A stretch of 34,178 bases of DNA from Prochlorococcus sp. AG-347-L02 (lineage in GTDB: Bacteria > Cyanobacteriota > Cyanobacteriia > PCC-6307 > Cyanobiaceae), in assembly GCA_003281255.1 (NCBI GenBank), contig QCCL01000016.1, positions 1 to 34,178 on the forward strand. The letters are read 5' to 3'. The notes below the pieces were generated by a model. That model did not search any database. It was given only the letters and a program-made list of their open reading frames with translations, and was not told the origin of the DNA. The position numbers and the translations under genes were made by a program. The stretch's first letter is position 1; every line of letters starts with the position of its first letter. This document shows, in pieces, positions 18,737 to 24,867 of this stretch.

Positions 18737-18874
18737 ATGTCTACCGAATCCACCCTAAAAGAAGATCATAAATCTGAGATTGAAGAAAGATCAGAAGAAG
18801 AACTTCTTGAGGAAGAAATCAGGAATCAGCAAACATTGGATAGCTTTGTTGCATCTGATAAGAACTGGAGCTGA
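18737..18874 (+). CDS. Small acidic hypothetical protein (45 aa)
   Basis: The ATG at 18737 opens a 45-codon frame ending with TGA at 18872-18874. The product is strongly acidic and helical: MSTESTLKEDHKSEIEERSE, then a glutamate run, then NQQTLDSFVASDKNWS. No cysteine, signal or membrane segment is present. It is followed 28 bp later by another small gene with a clear ribosome binding site, in the same direction. Composition and codon use look coding. Function is unknown. Confidence 0.5.
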   Translation: MSTESTLKEDHKSEIEERSEEELLEEEIRNQQTLDSFVASDKNWS

Positions 18875-18902
18875 TCAAAACTTATTTTATTAGGAGAAAA
18901 TT

Positions 18903-19088
18903 ATGAACTTAAAAAGATCACCATTCTCAATCTTGAATAAAGAGAGTAGAGAAATTGACTATATTAAGGGAGTTTACAAAAGAAAAATTCAAGCTGAAAT
19001 TGAATCTTATAAAGATCCCGAAGATGAAGATAAGAGAGATACAATCCAAACTCAAGATATATTGATGCTTGATAGGATCTCAATTTAG
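18903..19088 (+). CDS. Small charged hypothetical protein (61 aa)
   Basis: The ATG at 18903 is preceded by TAGGAGAAAATT, a strong Shine-Dalgarno at good spacing, which decides the start. The product is highly charged (SREIDYIKGVYKRKIQAEIE, then KDPEDEDKRD) and probably helical, with no membrane segment. Its stop overlaps the stop of the convergent minus-strand gene by 4 bp. I do not recognise the family. Confidence 0.6.
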   Translation: MNLKRSPFSILNKESREIDYIKGVYKRKIQAEIESYKDPEDEDKRDTIQTQDILMLDRISI

Positions 19089-19387
19089 TTATTCTTTTTT
19101 TTCTTCTTCTTATCCTTTTTTTTCTTCTTTACCTTTTCATAAACCTCATCAGCCTTCTGTTCAATATTATCCAGCTTATTTGACAGTTCCTTTAAAGTTT
19201 CTGCTTTTCCTTCTTTAATTACGGTATCTTTTAGTTCTATAATTTTAACAGGCTCTTCTTTAACTAAGGTATCTTTTGTCTCTTCAGTTTTAATTCCAAA
19301 CTTACCTTTTATAAAATTGGCTATAAAAATAAGAACAGGTACATGGGCTAGACCACCTATTACTATTCTTGTTTCTGAATAAGCCAT
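19085..19387 (-). CDS. Membrane-anchored protein with poly-lysine tail (100 aa)
   Basis: The 100-residue protein has one hydrophobic segment near the N terminus (about 8-27, VIGGLAHVPVLIFIANFIKG). A charged linker follows with TKDTLVKEEPVKIIELKDT repeating the pattern D-T-[LV]-[VI]-K-E. Then comes a coiled-coil-like region (KELSNKLDNIEQKADEVYEK), and the protein ends in a tail that is almost all lysine. A single-pass protein with a cytosolic basic tail is the likely arrangement; such a tail could bind DNA, RNA or acidic lipids. The ATG at 19387 gives a clear start. I know no family for it. It is convergent with the small gene at 18903-19088 (4-bp overlap). Confidence 0.65.
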   Translation of the reverse strand: MAYSETRIVIGGLAHVPVLIFIANFIKGKFGIKTEETKDTLVKEEPVKIIELKDTVIKEGKAETLKELSNKLDNIEQKADEVYEKVKKKKKDKKKKKKNN

Positions 19388-19528
19388 TTAATAGTTAAAA
19401 GTTCTGAGATATTTAAGCATAAATTTAATTTTTAAATTCGTTTTATTAAGCCAATAAATATTAGTATTCATTTCTTGATTCGTAGATCAAAAATCTTGCT
19501 ATTAATTGAGTAGAGACTTTTTTATCAA

Positions 19529-19618
19529 ATGCCATTAGACGTATTTCTAATGAACATGTGTGTTGTAGTTATAGCTCTGCTTATCAGAAGAGAAATCAAA
19601 CTTAAGAAGGCTAGATAG
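19529..19618 (+). CDS. Small membrane peptide (29 aa)
   Basis: The ATG at 19529 opens a frame for MPLDVFLMNMCVVVIALLIR followed by a basic end (REIKLKKAR) and TAG. The pattern is one short hydrophobic helix with positive residues after it. The next small membrane peptide begins 3 bp after the stop, which suggests a two-gene message. At 29 residues the frame could occur by chance; pairing and composition argue for it. Confidence 0.4.
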   Translation: MPLDVFLMNMCVVVIALLIRREIKLKKAR

Positions 19619-19621
19619 ATT

Positions 19622-19741
19622 ATGAAGACACAAATTTTAAAAGAGCAATACATTCCAAATATTCATGCAATTACCCTTTTACTATTGCTTCTTTTATGTC
19701 TGTGGTTACCTCTAGCACTCAGATTCCTATTAATAATTTAG
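19622..19741 (+). CDS. Small leucine-rich membrane peptide (39 aa)
   Basis: The ATG at 19622 lies 3 bp after the stop of the previous peptide. The product has a short polar start (MKTQILKEQYIPNIH) and then a very hydrophobic segment of about 20 residues rich in leucine, with a PLALRF break near the end. It resembles a tail-anchored or single-pass peptide. The stop is TAG at 19739-19741, 28 bp before the stop of the convergent ABM-like gene. Function is unknown. Confidence 0.4.
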   Translation: MKTQILKEQYIPNIHAITLLLLLLLCLWLPLALRFLLII

Positions 19742-19769
19742 TCGAACTAGTTAGTTAATACCCTTATAC

Positions 19770-20159
19770 TTAAACTCTGCTATAACCAAATTTTGTTTTA
19801 AAGATCTTATATGGAACTCCTGTTCCGTTCATGGCTTCAATAACTTTATCTCCCACAGTTCCGTAAAATTCAACAGAAAGATCAGACCCCAGTTCAGCAT
19901 GAGCCTCAAGATAAACACCTAATGCTGGATTAGCTAAATGAGCTAGTAAAGCATCATCATTTTTATAAACTTCTGACCATACGAAACGAAGAGGATCATC
20001 AGGGTCTTGATCAAAAGTATGATGGAGCATTCCTGGTTCGTCAGCTTCAACAGCTTTATCTGTCTTATCTGCAATTTCTAAGTATTCTGCAACCTTATCT
20101 TCCTTAACTTTAAGTTTTGCAAGAAGCATAAATGGAGTGTCTGATCCAAAACTAGACAT
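19770..20159 (-). CDS. ABM-like dimeric alpha-beta barrel protein (129 aa)
   Basis: The product from the ATG at 20159 begins MSSFGSDTPFMLLAKLKVKE. The beta strand FMLLAKLKV, the helix KVAEYLEIADKTDKAVEA, the GMLHHTFDQDPDDPLRFVWSE core and the helix DDALLAHLANPALGVYLEAH are the pattern of the antibiotic biosynthesis monooxygenase (ABM) / quinol monooxygenase fold, a ferredoxin-like barrel used as dimer. Two in-frame ATGs upstream (20201, 20204) would add 15 residues. I prefer 20159 because the added stretch coincides with a 12-nt sequence repeated in the small RNA nearby and so looks like leader. The substrate is unknown. It is the last gene of a minus-strand run of similar small proteins. Confidence 0.75.
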   Translation of the reverse strand: MSSFGSDTPFMLLAKLKVKEDKVAEYLEIADKTDKAVEADEPGMLHHTFDQDPDDPLRFVWSEVYKNDDALLAHLANPALGVYLEAHAELGSDLSVEFYGTVGDKVIEAMNGTGVPYKIFKTKFGYSRV

Positions 20160-20261
20160 AAAAAAAAGACTCTTGCGAGCCTGAGTGATGGGGATTTCCA
20201 TCATGACAAATTAATTAGAAACAAACAACTCCACCAATAGTAAATTTTTATTACTTACAAA

Positions 20262-20275
20262 CACTACATGTAGTG
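20262..20275. promoter_or_regulatory. Perfect 14-bp palindrome, probable operator
   Basis: CACTACATGTAGTG is identical to its own reverse complement. It lies between a -35-like CTTACA (20254-20259) and a -10-like TAGGAT (20277-20282) on the plus strand, exactly where a dimeric repressor would block RNA polymerase. It could equally affect minus-strand transcription into the ABM-like gene, whose start is about 100 bp away. Confidence 0.4.
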
Positions 20276-20283
20276 CTAGGATT

Positions 20284-20349
20284 TTAAAAAGGCCGGGTGA
20301 TGGGGATTATCCTGCTTTTTGACTGGGGCGAAGCTACCGCCCTTTTTTT
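20284..20349 (+). ncRNA. Putative small RNA with own promoter and terminator
   Basis: A plus-strand TAGGAT at 20277-20282 with a -35-like CTTACA 17 bp upstream predicts a start near 20288. About 60 nt later the stem GGGCG/CGCCC (20326-20330 with 20338-20342) is followed by seven Ts, a standard intrinsic terminator in plus orientation. No plus-strand gene ends there; both neighbours are on the minus strand. The body contains GTGATGGGGATT (20297-20308). The same 12 nt occur on this strand at 20185-20196, opposite the start region of the ABM-like gene, so the RNA could pair with that messenger. I could not match it to a named Yfr RNA. Confidence 0.4.
20326..20349 (+). terminator. Intrinsic terminator of the putative small RNA
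   Basis: The 5-bp GC stem GGGCG/CGCCC with a 7-nt loop AAGCTAC is followed by TTTTTTT at 20343-20349. The T-run is on the plus strand only, so it does not serve the minus-strand gene whose stop (20348-20350) it touches. Confidence 0.6.
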
Positions 20350-20497
20350 ATGGGTATAATTTTCTAATAGCTTCTTGTTGTTCTTGTTTTTTTATTTCTT
20401 CAGCATCATAAACAGGACAAGTATTCTGATTAAGTGATGAGAAAAAAGCACTTTTTTTAAAACTTTTGAATATAGGAGTCAATAATAAAAGTTTCAT
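20348..20497 (-). CDS. Small hypothetical protein (49 aa)
   Basis: The ATG at 20497 opens a 49-codon frame ending at 20348. The product starts MKLLLLTPIFKSFKKSAFFS and ends with a charged helix (DAEEIKKQEQQEAIRKLYP). The start could be a weak signal or membrane-associated segment. It begins 5 bp after the stop of the upstream secreted-protein gene, so they would share a message. The frame was not predicted as a long gene, but start spacing and protein-like composition support it. Function is unknown. Confidence 0.5.
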   Translation of the reverse strand: MKLLLLTPIFKSFKKSAFFSSLNQNTCPVYDAEEIKKQEQQEAIRKLYP

Positions 20498-20502
20498 TGC
20501 TT

Positions 20503-20993
20503 TTATTTGCTAAATTGCTCAAACATACTTAAATACTGCAGAGGAAACACTCTGGTTAAATTTTCTACTCTCTCTTCATCCAATACAACACCCTCTGGTA
20601 ATTTCTTAATTAACTTTGGAATAGCTTTTTTTGTTTCCTCTCTGCAAAAATTAATTCTATAAGTAGCTTCTTTTTTTATATTCGTTTTAATTAATCCATC
20701 TTTTTCAAGCATTGATTTTAAATCAAGATTATTTCCTTTCATAAGAGCAATTAAAACAGTTTCTGAAATTTTTAAAGCTTCCGCAGGTTCTTTATCTTTG
20801 TTTATTCCAAATATCCAGGTACAGGCACCAACTCCTAATGCTCTTGCAATACAATCATAATTTCCAATTTCATTACAAGGTAATCTAAAAGACTCTTCAA
20901 TTTTTTTTAGATCATATCTATTCTCACCTTCTGGAAAACCAGCTTGAGCAGAAAAAGAAATAATAATATTGCAGGAAAAATTAAGCTTTTCAC
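20503..20993 (-). pseudogene. Secreted small protein gene, apparently broken by a 1-nt deletion
   Basis: From 20503 upstream the frame stays open to 21042 without any ATG, GTG, TTG or CTG before the internal ATG at 20742 (which would give only 79 residues). A GTG at 20993, directly after the TAA of the previous gene, opens the neighbouring frame with MKSLIFPAILLFLF. Adding one base in the five-base A-run at 20952-20956 (T-run in the message) joins this to SAQAGFPEGENRYDLKK. That restores a typical Sec signal peptide with an A-x-A cleavage site and a 163-residue protein. The mature part has cysteines in FRLPCNEIGNYDCIARALG, GACTWIFG and INFCREET. The family is unknown to me. The break may be a real mutation or a sequencing error in the homopolymer. 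Confidence 0.6.
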
Positions 20994-21272
20994 TTAAAAA
21001 TAACTGGATATAACCGTTGAATCGTAAATATGACCTGCACTCTCAATTAATGGTTTCACTACAGGATCTTCAAACATAGCTATTGATTTACCTTCTTCAC
21101 CCTGCTCAATTAAAATTACACTTGTTGGATCATCTTTCTTTACACCTTTGTATAAGCAAATAATTCCGCGCTCTTTATTCATTTGTATATTTTCTTCGCT
21201 GTCATAAACCGCAGCCCATTCTTCAAAAGGGACGCTGATTTTGAATGTGAAAACGGTAGTTTCAAGAGACAT
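20994..21272 (-). CDS. DUF3764-like small alpha-beta protein (92 aa)
   Basis: The 92-residue product starts MSLETTVFTFKISVPFEEWA, contains the block EENIQMNKERGIICLYKGVK and ends DPVVKPLIESAGHIYDSTVI. The strand-helix-strand order and the KERG segment match what I remember of DUF3764, a family seen in Prochlorococcus and other bacteria, related in fold to the ABM-type barrels. No catalytic residue can be named. The gene follows a clear terminator (21273-21295), so it has its own promoter or is reached by read-through. Its TAA is directly followed by the GTG of the frameshifted secreted-protein gene. Confidence 0.65.
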   Translation of the reverse strand: MSLETTVFTFKISVPFEEWAAVYDSEENIQMNKERGIICLYKGVKKDDPTSVILIEQGEEGKSIAMFEDPVVKPLIESAGHIYDSTVISSYF

Positions 21273-21295
21273 AATAAAAAGGAGCTAATTGCTCC
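21273..21295 (-). terminator. Intrinsic terminator after the 21320-21667 gene
   Basis: Read on the minus strand, GGAGC, loop AATTA, GCTCC is followed by TTTTTATT. It lies between the stop at 21320 and the start at 21272, so it ends the message of the 115-residue protein gene. Confidence 0.75.
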
Positions 21296-21319
21296 CCATT
21301 CTAGATAGAATGTCAATAA

Positions 21320-21667
21320 TCAAGGAAAAACTGGTGGATAAGGTGTTTGTCCATTCATTAATGATGTGTCAATTGGTTTACAGATATTCATCAGAGCATC
21401 TTGTCCGAAACCTGGACCAGAGGGACCGTCTATAAACTCCTGAAACTCCTCAGCTGAAATACCCTCTTTTACTTCCCAAAAACAATATACAGGACCATTT
21501 TTAGTTACGGCATTTGCAGAATGGTTAAAAAATCCTTTTTCTTTATTAGCTGCTACCGCATCATCCCATCCACCACCTGGTGACATTGCCGCATAAGCTG
21601 TTTCCCACCATTTTTCAGCTTTTCCTGCCTTAAATTCATGATGAACGATATAAAAAGTTGATTCCAT
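21320..21667 (-). CDS. Hypothetical protein, probable small alpha-beta barrel (115 aa)
   Basis: The product starts MESTFYIVHHEFKAGKAEKW, a beta strand with two histidines followed by a helix. It continues with a glycine-rich turn (MSPGGGWDDAVAANKEKGFF), a strand with PVYCFWEVKEG, a helix ISAEEFQEFIDG and a proline-rich end (GQTPYPPVFP). The order beta-alpha-beta-beta-alpha-beta fits the dimeric alpha-beta barrel class, but I cannot name a family. It has its own terminator downstream and lies downstream of another one, so it is probably a single-gene transcript. The neighbours of like size and fold suggest old duplication followed by divergence. Confidence 0.7.
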   Translation of the reverse strand: MESTFYIVHHEFKAGKAEKWWETAYAAMSPGGGWDDAVAANKEKGFFNHSANAVTKNGPVYCFWEVKEGISAEEFQEFIDGPSGPGFGQDALMNICKPIDTSLMNGQTPYPPVFP

Positions 21668-21740
21668 AAAAATAATATTTGAGCTGATAATAAAGTTACT
21701 TGATATTAGTAAAGGGATGATTATTTTATTTTGAATTCCT

Positions 21741-21766
21741 AAATAAAAAGGGGGCTAAAAGCCCCT
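21741..21766 (-). terminator. Intrinsic terminator after the 21798-22151 gene
   Basis: On the minus strand, GGGGC (21765-21761), loop TTTTA, GCCCC (21755-21751) is followed by CTTTTTATTT. It ends the message of the ABM-like gene upstream (stop at 21798). Confidence 0.8.
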
Positions 21767-21797
21767 AGCGATCGACTGTCAATATATACAATCTAAA

Positions 21798-22151
21798 TCA
21801 GAATCCAGATATTGCTTCATAGAAATCAGCGTCTGGCAGTATTTCCTTCAAGGGTTCAATCTCCTTGGCAGGGCCTTGGACCTGCACAGTAATATCTGAC
21901 ACTTCAAAAAGCTTGGGAATCATATGTCCCATATTTTTGAGATGAAATAAAGCGGCGGCACCATCTTTATATGCCTCTCTTACATAAGCCTTATCTGAAC
22001 CGCATGTAGTGATATTAAAAAAAAGGCAGTCAGGTTCATTAGCTTTTGTCAGTACCAAAATTTCTTCTAAAAGAGCTATGCACTGGTCCATCTTCCCATC
22101 CTTGATTGTGAAGTGGGGATGGATAGAAACCATGGTTGTATCTAGAGACAT
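21798..22151 (-). CDS. ABM-like dimeric alpha-beta barrel protein (117 aa)
   Basis: The product reads MSLDTTMVSIHPHFTIKDGK at the start, then MDQCIALLEEILVLTKANEP, CLFFNITTCGSDKAYVREAY, DGAAALFHLKNMGHMIPKLF and SDITVQVQGPAKEI. The order beta-helix-beta-beta-helix-beta with a histidine in the last helix pair is that of the antibiotic biosynthesis monooxygenase family; the EPDCLFFN segment corresponds to the family's EPGCLxY. It is probably a cytosolic dimer. Family members include quinone-forming monooxygenases, heme-degrading enzymes and proteins of unknown function, and no active site can be assigned. A strong terminator follows 32 bp downstream. Confidence 0.75.
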   Translation of the reverse strand: MSLDTTMVSIHPHFTIKDGKMDQCIALLEEILVLTKANEPDCLFFNITTCGSDKAYVREAYKDGAAALFHLKNMGHMIPKLFEVSDITVQVQGPAKEIEPLKEILPDADFYEAISGF

Positions 22152-22291
22152 TAATTTATAGATATTTCTCCTATCTTTCTAGCAACTAATCTTTATGAAA
22201 AAGTTAAAAATATGGATTATCTAAAAATTAAGAATGTTAATTTGGTATCGCATGTACCGTTTATATGTTTTTTGAAAGCTATTAATTGGAT

Positions 22292-22474
22292 ATGAGTTAT
22301 TTTGCTGAACCAAACCATATTGAATATGATGCATGGTTCGATGAAAACATCAACCCAGTGGATCTTATTAATTACTCAGATGAAAAGGAGTTCAGTGATT
22401 CGGTACACATTAAGTTCCATAAGATGTCCACTAGAAATTTAACGATTGGTTCTTCTGATAATTTTCACTGGTAA
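22292..22474 (+). CDS. Small acidic hypothetical protein (60 aa)
   Basis: The ATG at 22292 is preferred over an in-frame TTG 6 bp upstream. The product starts MSYFAEPNHIEYDAWFDENI and continues with INPVDLINYSDEKEFSDS and HIKFHKMSTRNLTIGSSDNF. It is acidic, rich in aromatic residues and asparagine, and has no membrane segment. It lies alone on the plus strand between minus-strand genes. No family is recognised. Confidence 0.55.
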   Translation: MSYFAEPNHIEYDAWFDENINPVDLINYSDEKEFSDSVHIKFHKMSTRNLTIGSSDNFHW

Positions 22475-22510
22475 GTAAAAGATTTTTCACTCCATATATA
22501 TTTATGAATC

Positions 22511-22888
22511 TTACGCAGAATATGTTCCATCACTTTCTCTTCTTGCCTTAGCTAATACAATTTCATCTACAACTTTTTCAATCATGTAAGCACTTTTTTT
22601 ACCAAAACATTTTTCTTTTTTAATACTCTCAAAATCATTTGGGATTAAATCATTATGTTTACAACAGTCGCATTTAATATCAATTTTCTTACCTCTGAAA
22701 ACCTCCAAAGCTCTAGAAAAAATCCATTGCTGAACTGAAATACTTTCCCAACCATCAAAATTCGACCATTCATCAAAATCCCTATTAAGGATGCCTTTTA
22801 ATCCATCAGCCTGATTTACATATACTAAGTATGAATCTTTTCTTGGTTCATCATTAATACCAATTGTTTTAACAGAATTTTGATTCAT
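22511..22888 (-). CDS. Hypothetical protein with a possible Cys/His metal site (125 aa)
   Basis: The 125-residue soluble protein contains SYLVYVNQADGLKGILNRDF near the start and WSNFDGWESISVQQWIFSRA in the middle. A cluster KIDIKCDCCKHNDLIP near 70-83 puts three cysteines and one histidine within six residues and could bind zinc or an iron-sulfur cluster. Another cysteine follows in KKEKCFGKKSAY. The ATG at 22888 is the natural start. No domain is recognised, and the neighbours (cupin, small proteins) do not suggest a pathway. Confidence 0.7.
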   Translation of the reverse strand: MNQNSVKTIGINDEPRKDSYLVYVNQADGLKGILNRDFDEWSNFDGWESISVQQWIFSRALEVFRGKKIDIKCDCCKHNDLIPNDFESIKKEKCFGKKSAYMIEKVVDEIVLAKARRESDGTYSA

Positions 22889-22958
22889 TAAATATAGATT
22901 AATTGAGTAGCCTTATAAATCTAGAGGATAATTTCAAAAATATAAACAAAAAAATGTC

Positions 22959-23426
22959 TCAAATAAGATCATTAATTGCTTTATCCAATCTAGAAGTATG
23001 ATTTGTATTTCTGAGTAATTCAAAATCCTTAAAATCAAAGCCCGGGCCAACACAACAACTCACTAAAGTAAATTCGCCTGTACTTTTTGCAGCTTGCCAA
23101 TATCCAGATGGGATCATTTCTACTGGATTATTGGAATCTAAAATTAAATTTCTTATTAACTTATTATCATTATCTAGGCACCATAAATTCAGAGGATCGC
23201 CCCTTAAATAAATCCAAATTTCATCAGCATTTTTTACTCTGTGCCAAGCACTTTTTGCGTCTCTCTCCAAAAGATAATAAATTCCCGTAATAAAGTTTCT
23301 ACTTTGACCATCTTCCCTTATTAGAGAATTCTCACTCCTCACTATCTCTCTAAACCATCCACCCTCAGGGTGAGGAGATAAATTGAATTGTTTAATTATT
23401 TCTATGTTTTTTTTATTAGGATTCAC
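22959..23426 (-). CDS. DUF985 (cupin_5) family protein
   Basis: The 155-residue protein is a small beta-barrel cupin of the DUF985 type. The diagnostic start is IKQFNLSPHPEGGWFREIVR, followed by GIYYLLERDAKSAWHRVKNADEIWIYLRG (here cited in parts: AKSAWHRVKNADE is the first metal-type motif) and the C-terminal CCVGPGFDFKDFELL block. Related proteins have been described as possible sugar epimerase- or isomerase-like cupins, but no activity is established. The start is a GTG at 23426. It stands alone among unknown genes. Confidence 0.88.
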   Translation of the reverse strand: MNPNKKNIEIIKQFNLSPHPEGGWFREIVRSENSLIREDGQSRNFITGIYYLLERDAKSAWHRVKNADEIWIYLRGDPLNLWCLDNDNKLIRNLILDSNNPVEMIPSGYWQAAKSTGEFTLVSCCVGPGFDFKDFELLRNTNHTSRLDKAINDLI

Positions 23427-23508
23427 ATCACAAAATATCTTTTAAATTTCTCTTATACTTAAAAGCTAACTGAAAAAAAAATCAAAATAAACTATATTTT
23501 CTAAAAAA

Positions 23509-23652
23509 TTAAGCACAAATAACTGACAAATCTACAAAATTTTTATTTTCATCTGCCAGTTCAGTAATGATTCTATTGAGCCATTCAGAGGTCGTTTCAC
23601 AATAGCCTACATTTAAAATAGTTTTTTGCTTTGCCGTTTCTTTTTTATTCAT
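23509..23652 (-). CDS. Small hypothetical protein (47 aa)
   Basis: The ATG at 23652 opens a 47-codon frame to TAA at 23509. The product reads MNKKETAKQKTILNVGYCET and continues with TSEWLNRIITELADENKNF and DLSVICA. It looks like a short helical soluble protein with two cysteines. It lies upstream of the DUF985 gene on the same strand with 82 bp between. Codon use looks coding. Function is unknown. Confidence 0.45.
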   Translation of the reverse strand: MNKKETAKQKTILNVGYCETTSEWLNRIITELADENKNFVDLSVICA

Positions 23653-23834
23653 AGTTAAAGTATTTTTATATAAATTAGTCTTTAATTAAATCTATGTGAA
23701 TAAGTCTTAATTACTATCTTTTTTAAAAAGTTGTATTTTATACATATTTAAGAAATGCTAGTAAACAAATAAAATTAAATCATTGACAAGAAAATGTATA
23801 CAAGTAAGAGTAGAAAAAATTTATTATTTAACCT

Positions 23835-24020
23835 ATGAATAACATCAAGATTGAGGAATTGATGAAAGTAAGGTTTGATGGTATTGCTACTAGAATTGGG
23901 CAATTAAACAAAAGGGAAAGTGAGTCTTTATTACTTGAGCATCTCGAGTGGTTAGAAGGAGGATGGGAGACTGAAGAAATCTTATTTTTAAAAAAGCCCT
24001 ACAGGAAATGGTGGTTCTAA
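23835..24020 (+). CDS. Small hypothetical protein (61 aa)
   Basis: The ATG at 23835 gives MNNIKIEELMKVRFDGIATR, then IGQLNKRESESLLLEHLEWL and a tryptophan-rich end (GGWETEEILFLKKPYRKWWF). It is a helical, charged, soluble protein of unknown function. It ends 18 bp before the convergent thiD stop. The preceding 180 bp (23653-23834) contain no gene I can support. Confidence 0.55.
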   Translation: MNNIKIEELMKVRFDGIATRIGQLNKRESESLLLEHLEWLEGGWETEEILFLKKPYRKWWF

Positions 24021-24038
24021 CTCCACTTCTATAAATAA

Positions 24039-24818
24039 TTAATGATGGCCTAAGGGACCAGGGCCAGAGCCTATTTTATAAGAATTGTCTAAAGATTTCT
24101 CAACAAATAATTTCGCTTTTTGTATGGAATCAAATAGATCAAAACCTAAAGCCTTGTAACCACAAATAGCAGCACTCAAAGTACAGCCACTTCCGTGGGT
24201 ATTTTTTGTATTTATAAAATTATTAAATAGCCACTCTTTTCTACCATTTAAGTCAAGGAAAAAATCCTTCCCTTTCATATTTTTTAAACCGCCACCTTTT
24301 ATAAGTACCGCTTTAGCTCCAAGACCAATAATTTTTCTTGCTGAATTTTCGATATCTTCTTTACTCCTTATTTCTAAACCAGAAAGTAGATTTGCTTCAT
24401 AAATATTCGGAGTTACCAAATCAGCAACTGGTAATAAGAGTTTTTTATAAGCATTAATAGCAGAATCTTCCAGTAATTTAGAACCAGTTCTTGTAACCAT
24501 TACTGGGTCAATAATTTTGGTTATTTTATATGTATTTAATTTTGAAGCAGTATCATTAATTATTCTTTCATTTAATAACATTCCAGTTTTTAAGGCATCA
24601 ATACCAAAATCAGCAAATAAAGTATCTAACTGATTTAATAAAGTATTCTTCTCTACTGGTTGAACGCATGTAACCTCTATACTATTTTGTGCGGTAATAC
24701 ATGTAATAACAGAACATCCATGTACTTTAAGGGCCATGAAAGTTCTCAGATCAGCCTGTATGCCTGCTCCACCCCCGGAGTCACTACCGCCTATTGAAAG
24801 TGCAATTTTAGAATACAT
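24039..24818 (-). CDS. thiD: Hydroxymethylpyrimidine / phosphomethylpyrimidine kinase
   Basis: ThiD phosphorylates HMP and then HMP-phosphate to give the pyrimidine half of thiamine. The 259-residue ribokinase-fold protein has [20 protein letters not shown] at 6-25 (substrate site), the [21 protein letters not shown] segment (DPVMV near 110), and the C-terminal anion hole and catalytic aspartate region [13 protein letters not shown]. Length is normal. tenA is 49 bp upstream on the same strand, an arrangement that indicates pyrimidine salvage together with synthesis. Confidence 0.95.
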   Translation of the reverse strand: MYSKIALSIGGSDSGGGAGIQADLRTFMALKVHGCSVITCITAQNSIEVTCVQPVEKNTLLNQLDTLFADFGIDALKTGMLLNERIINDTASKLNTYKITKIIDPVMVTRTGSKLLEDSAINAYKKLLLPVADLVTPNIYEANLLSGLEIRSKEDIENSARKIIGLGAKAVLIKGGGLKNMKGKDFFLDLNGRKEWLFNNFINTKNTHGSGCTLSAAICGYKALGFDLFDSIQKAKLFVEKSLDNSYKIGSGPGPLGHH

Positions 24819-24867
24819 AATTTATTAAATCGTTTTTGAAAGTACTATAAATAAATTTTAATTTAAA

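Noticed and set aside
18505..19741. Toxin-antitoxin interpretation of the adjacent small genes
   Set aside because: No known toxin or antitoxin domain or autoregulatory repeat can be recognised; kept only as a possibility in the findings.
19622..20350. Glutamine riboswitch (glnA / downstream-peptide motif) of marine cyanobacteria in this small-gene zone
   Set aside because: The conserved GGACGGAAGTAGG-type core was not found anywhere near the small frames.
21767..21775. GCGATCGA, close to the HIP1 octamer GCGATCGC
   Set aside because: One mismatch and a single copy. HIP1 is not enriched in high-light Prochlorococcus, so it is a chance match.
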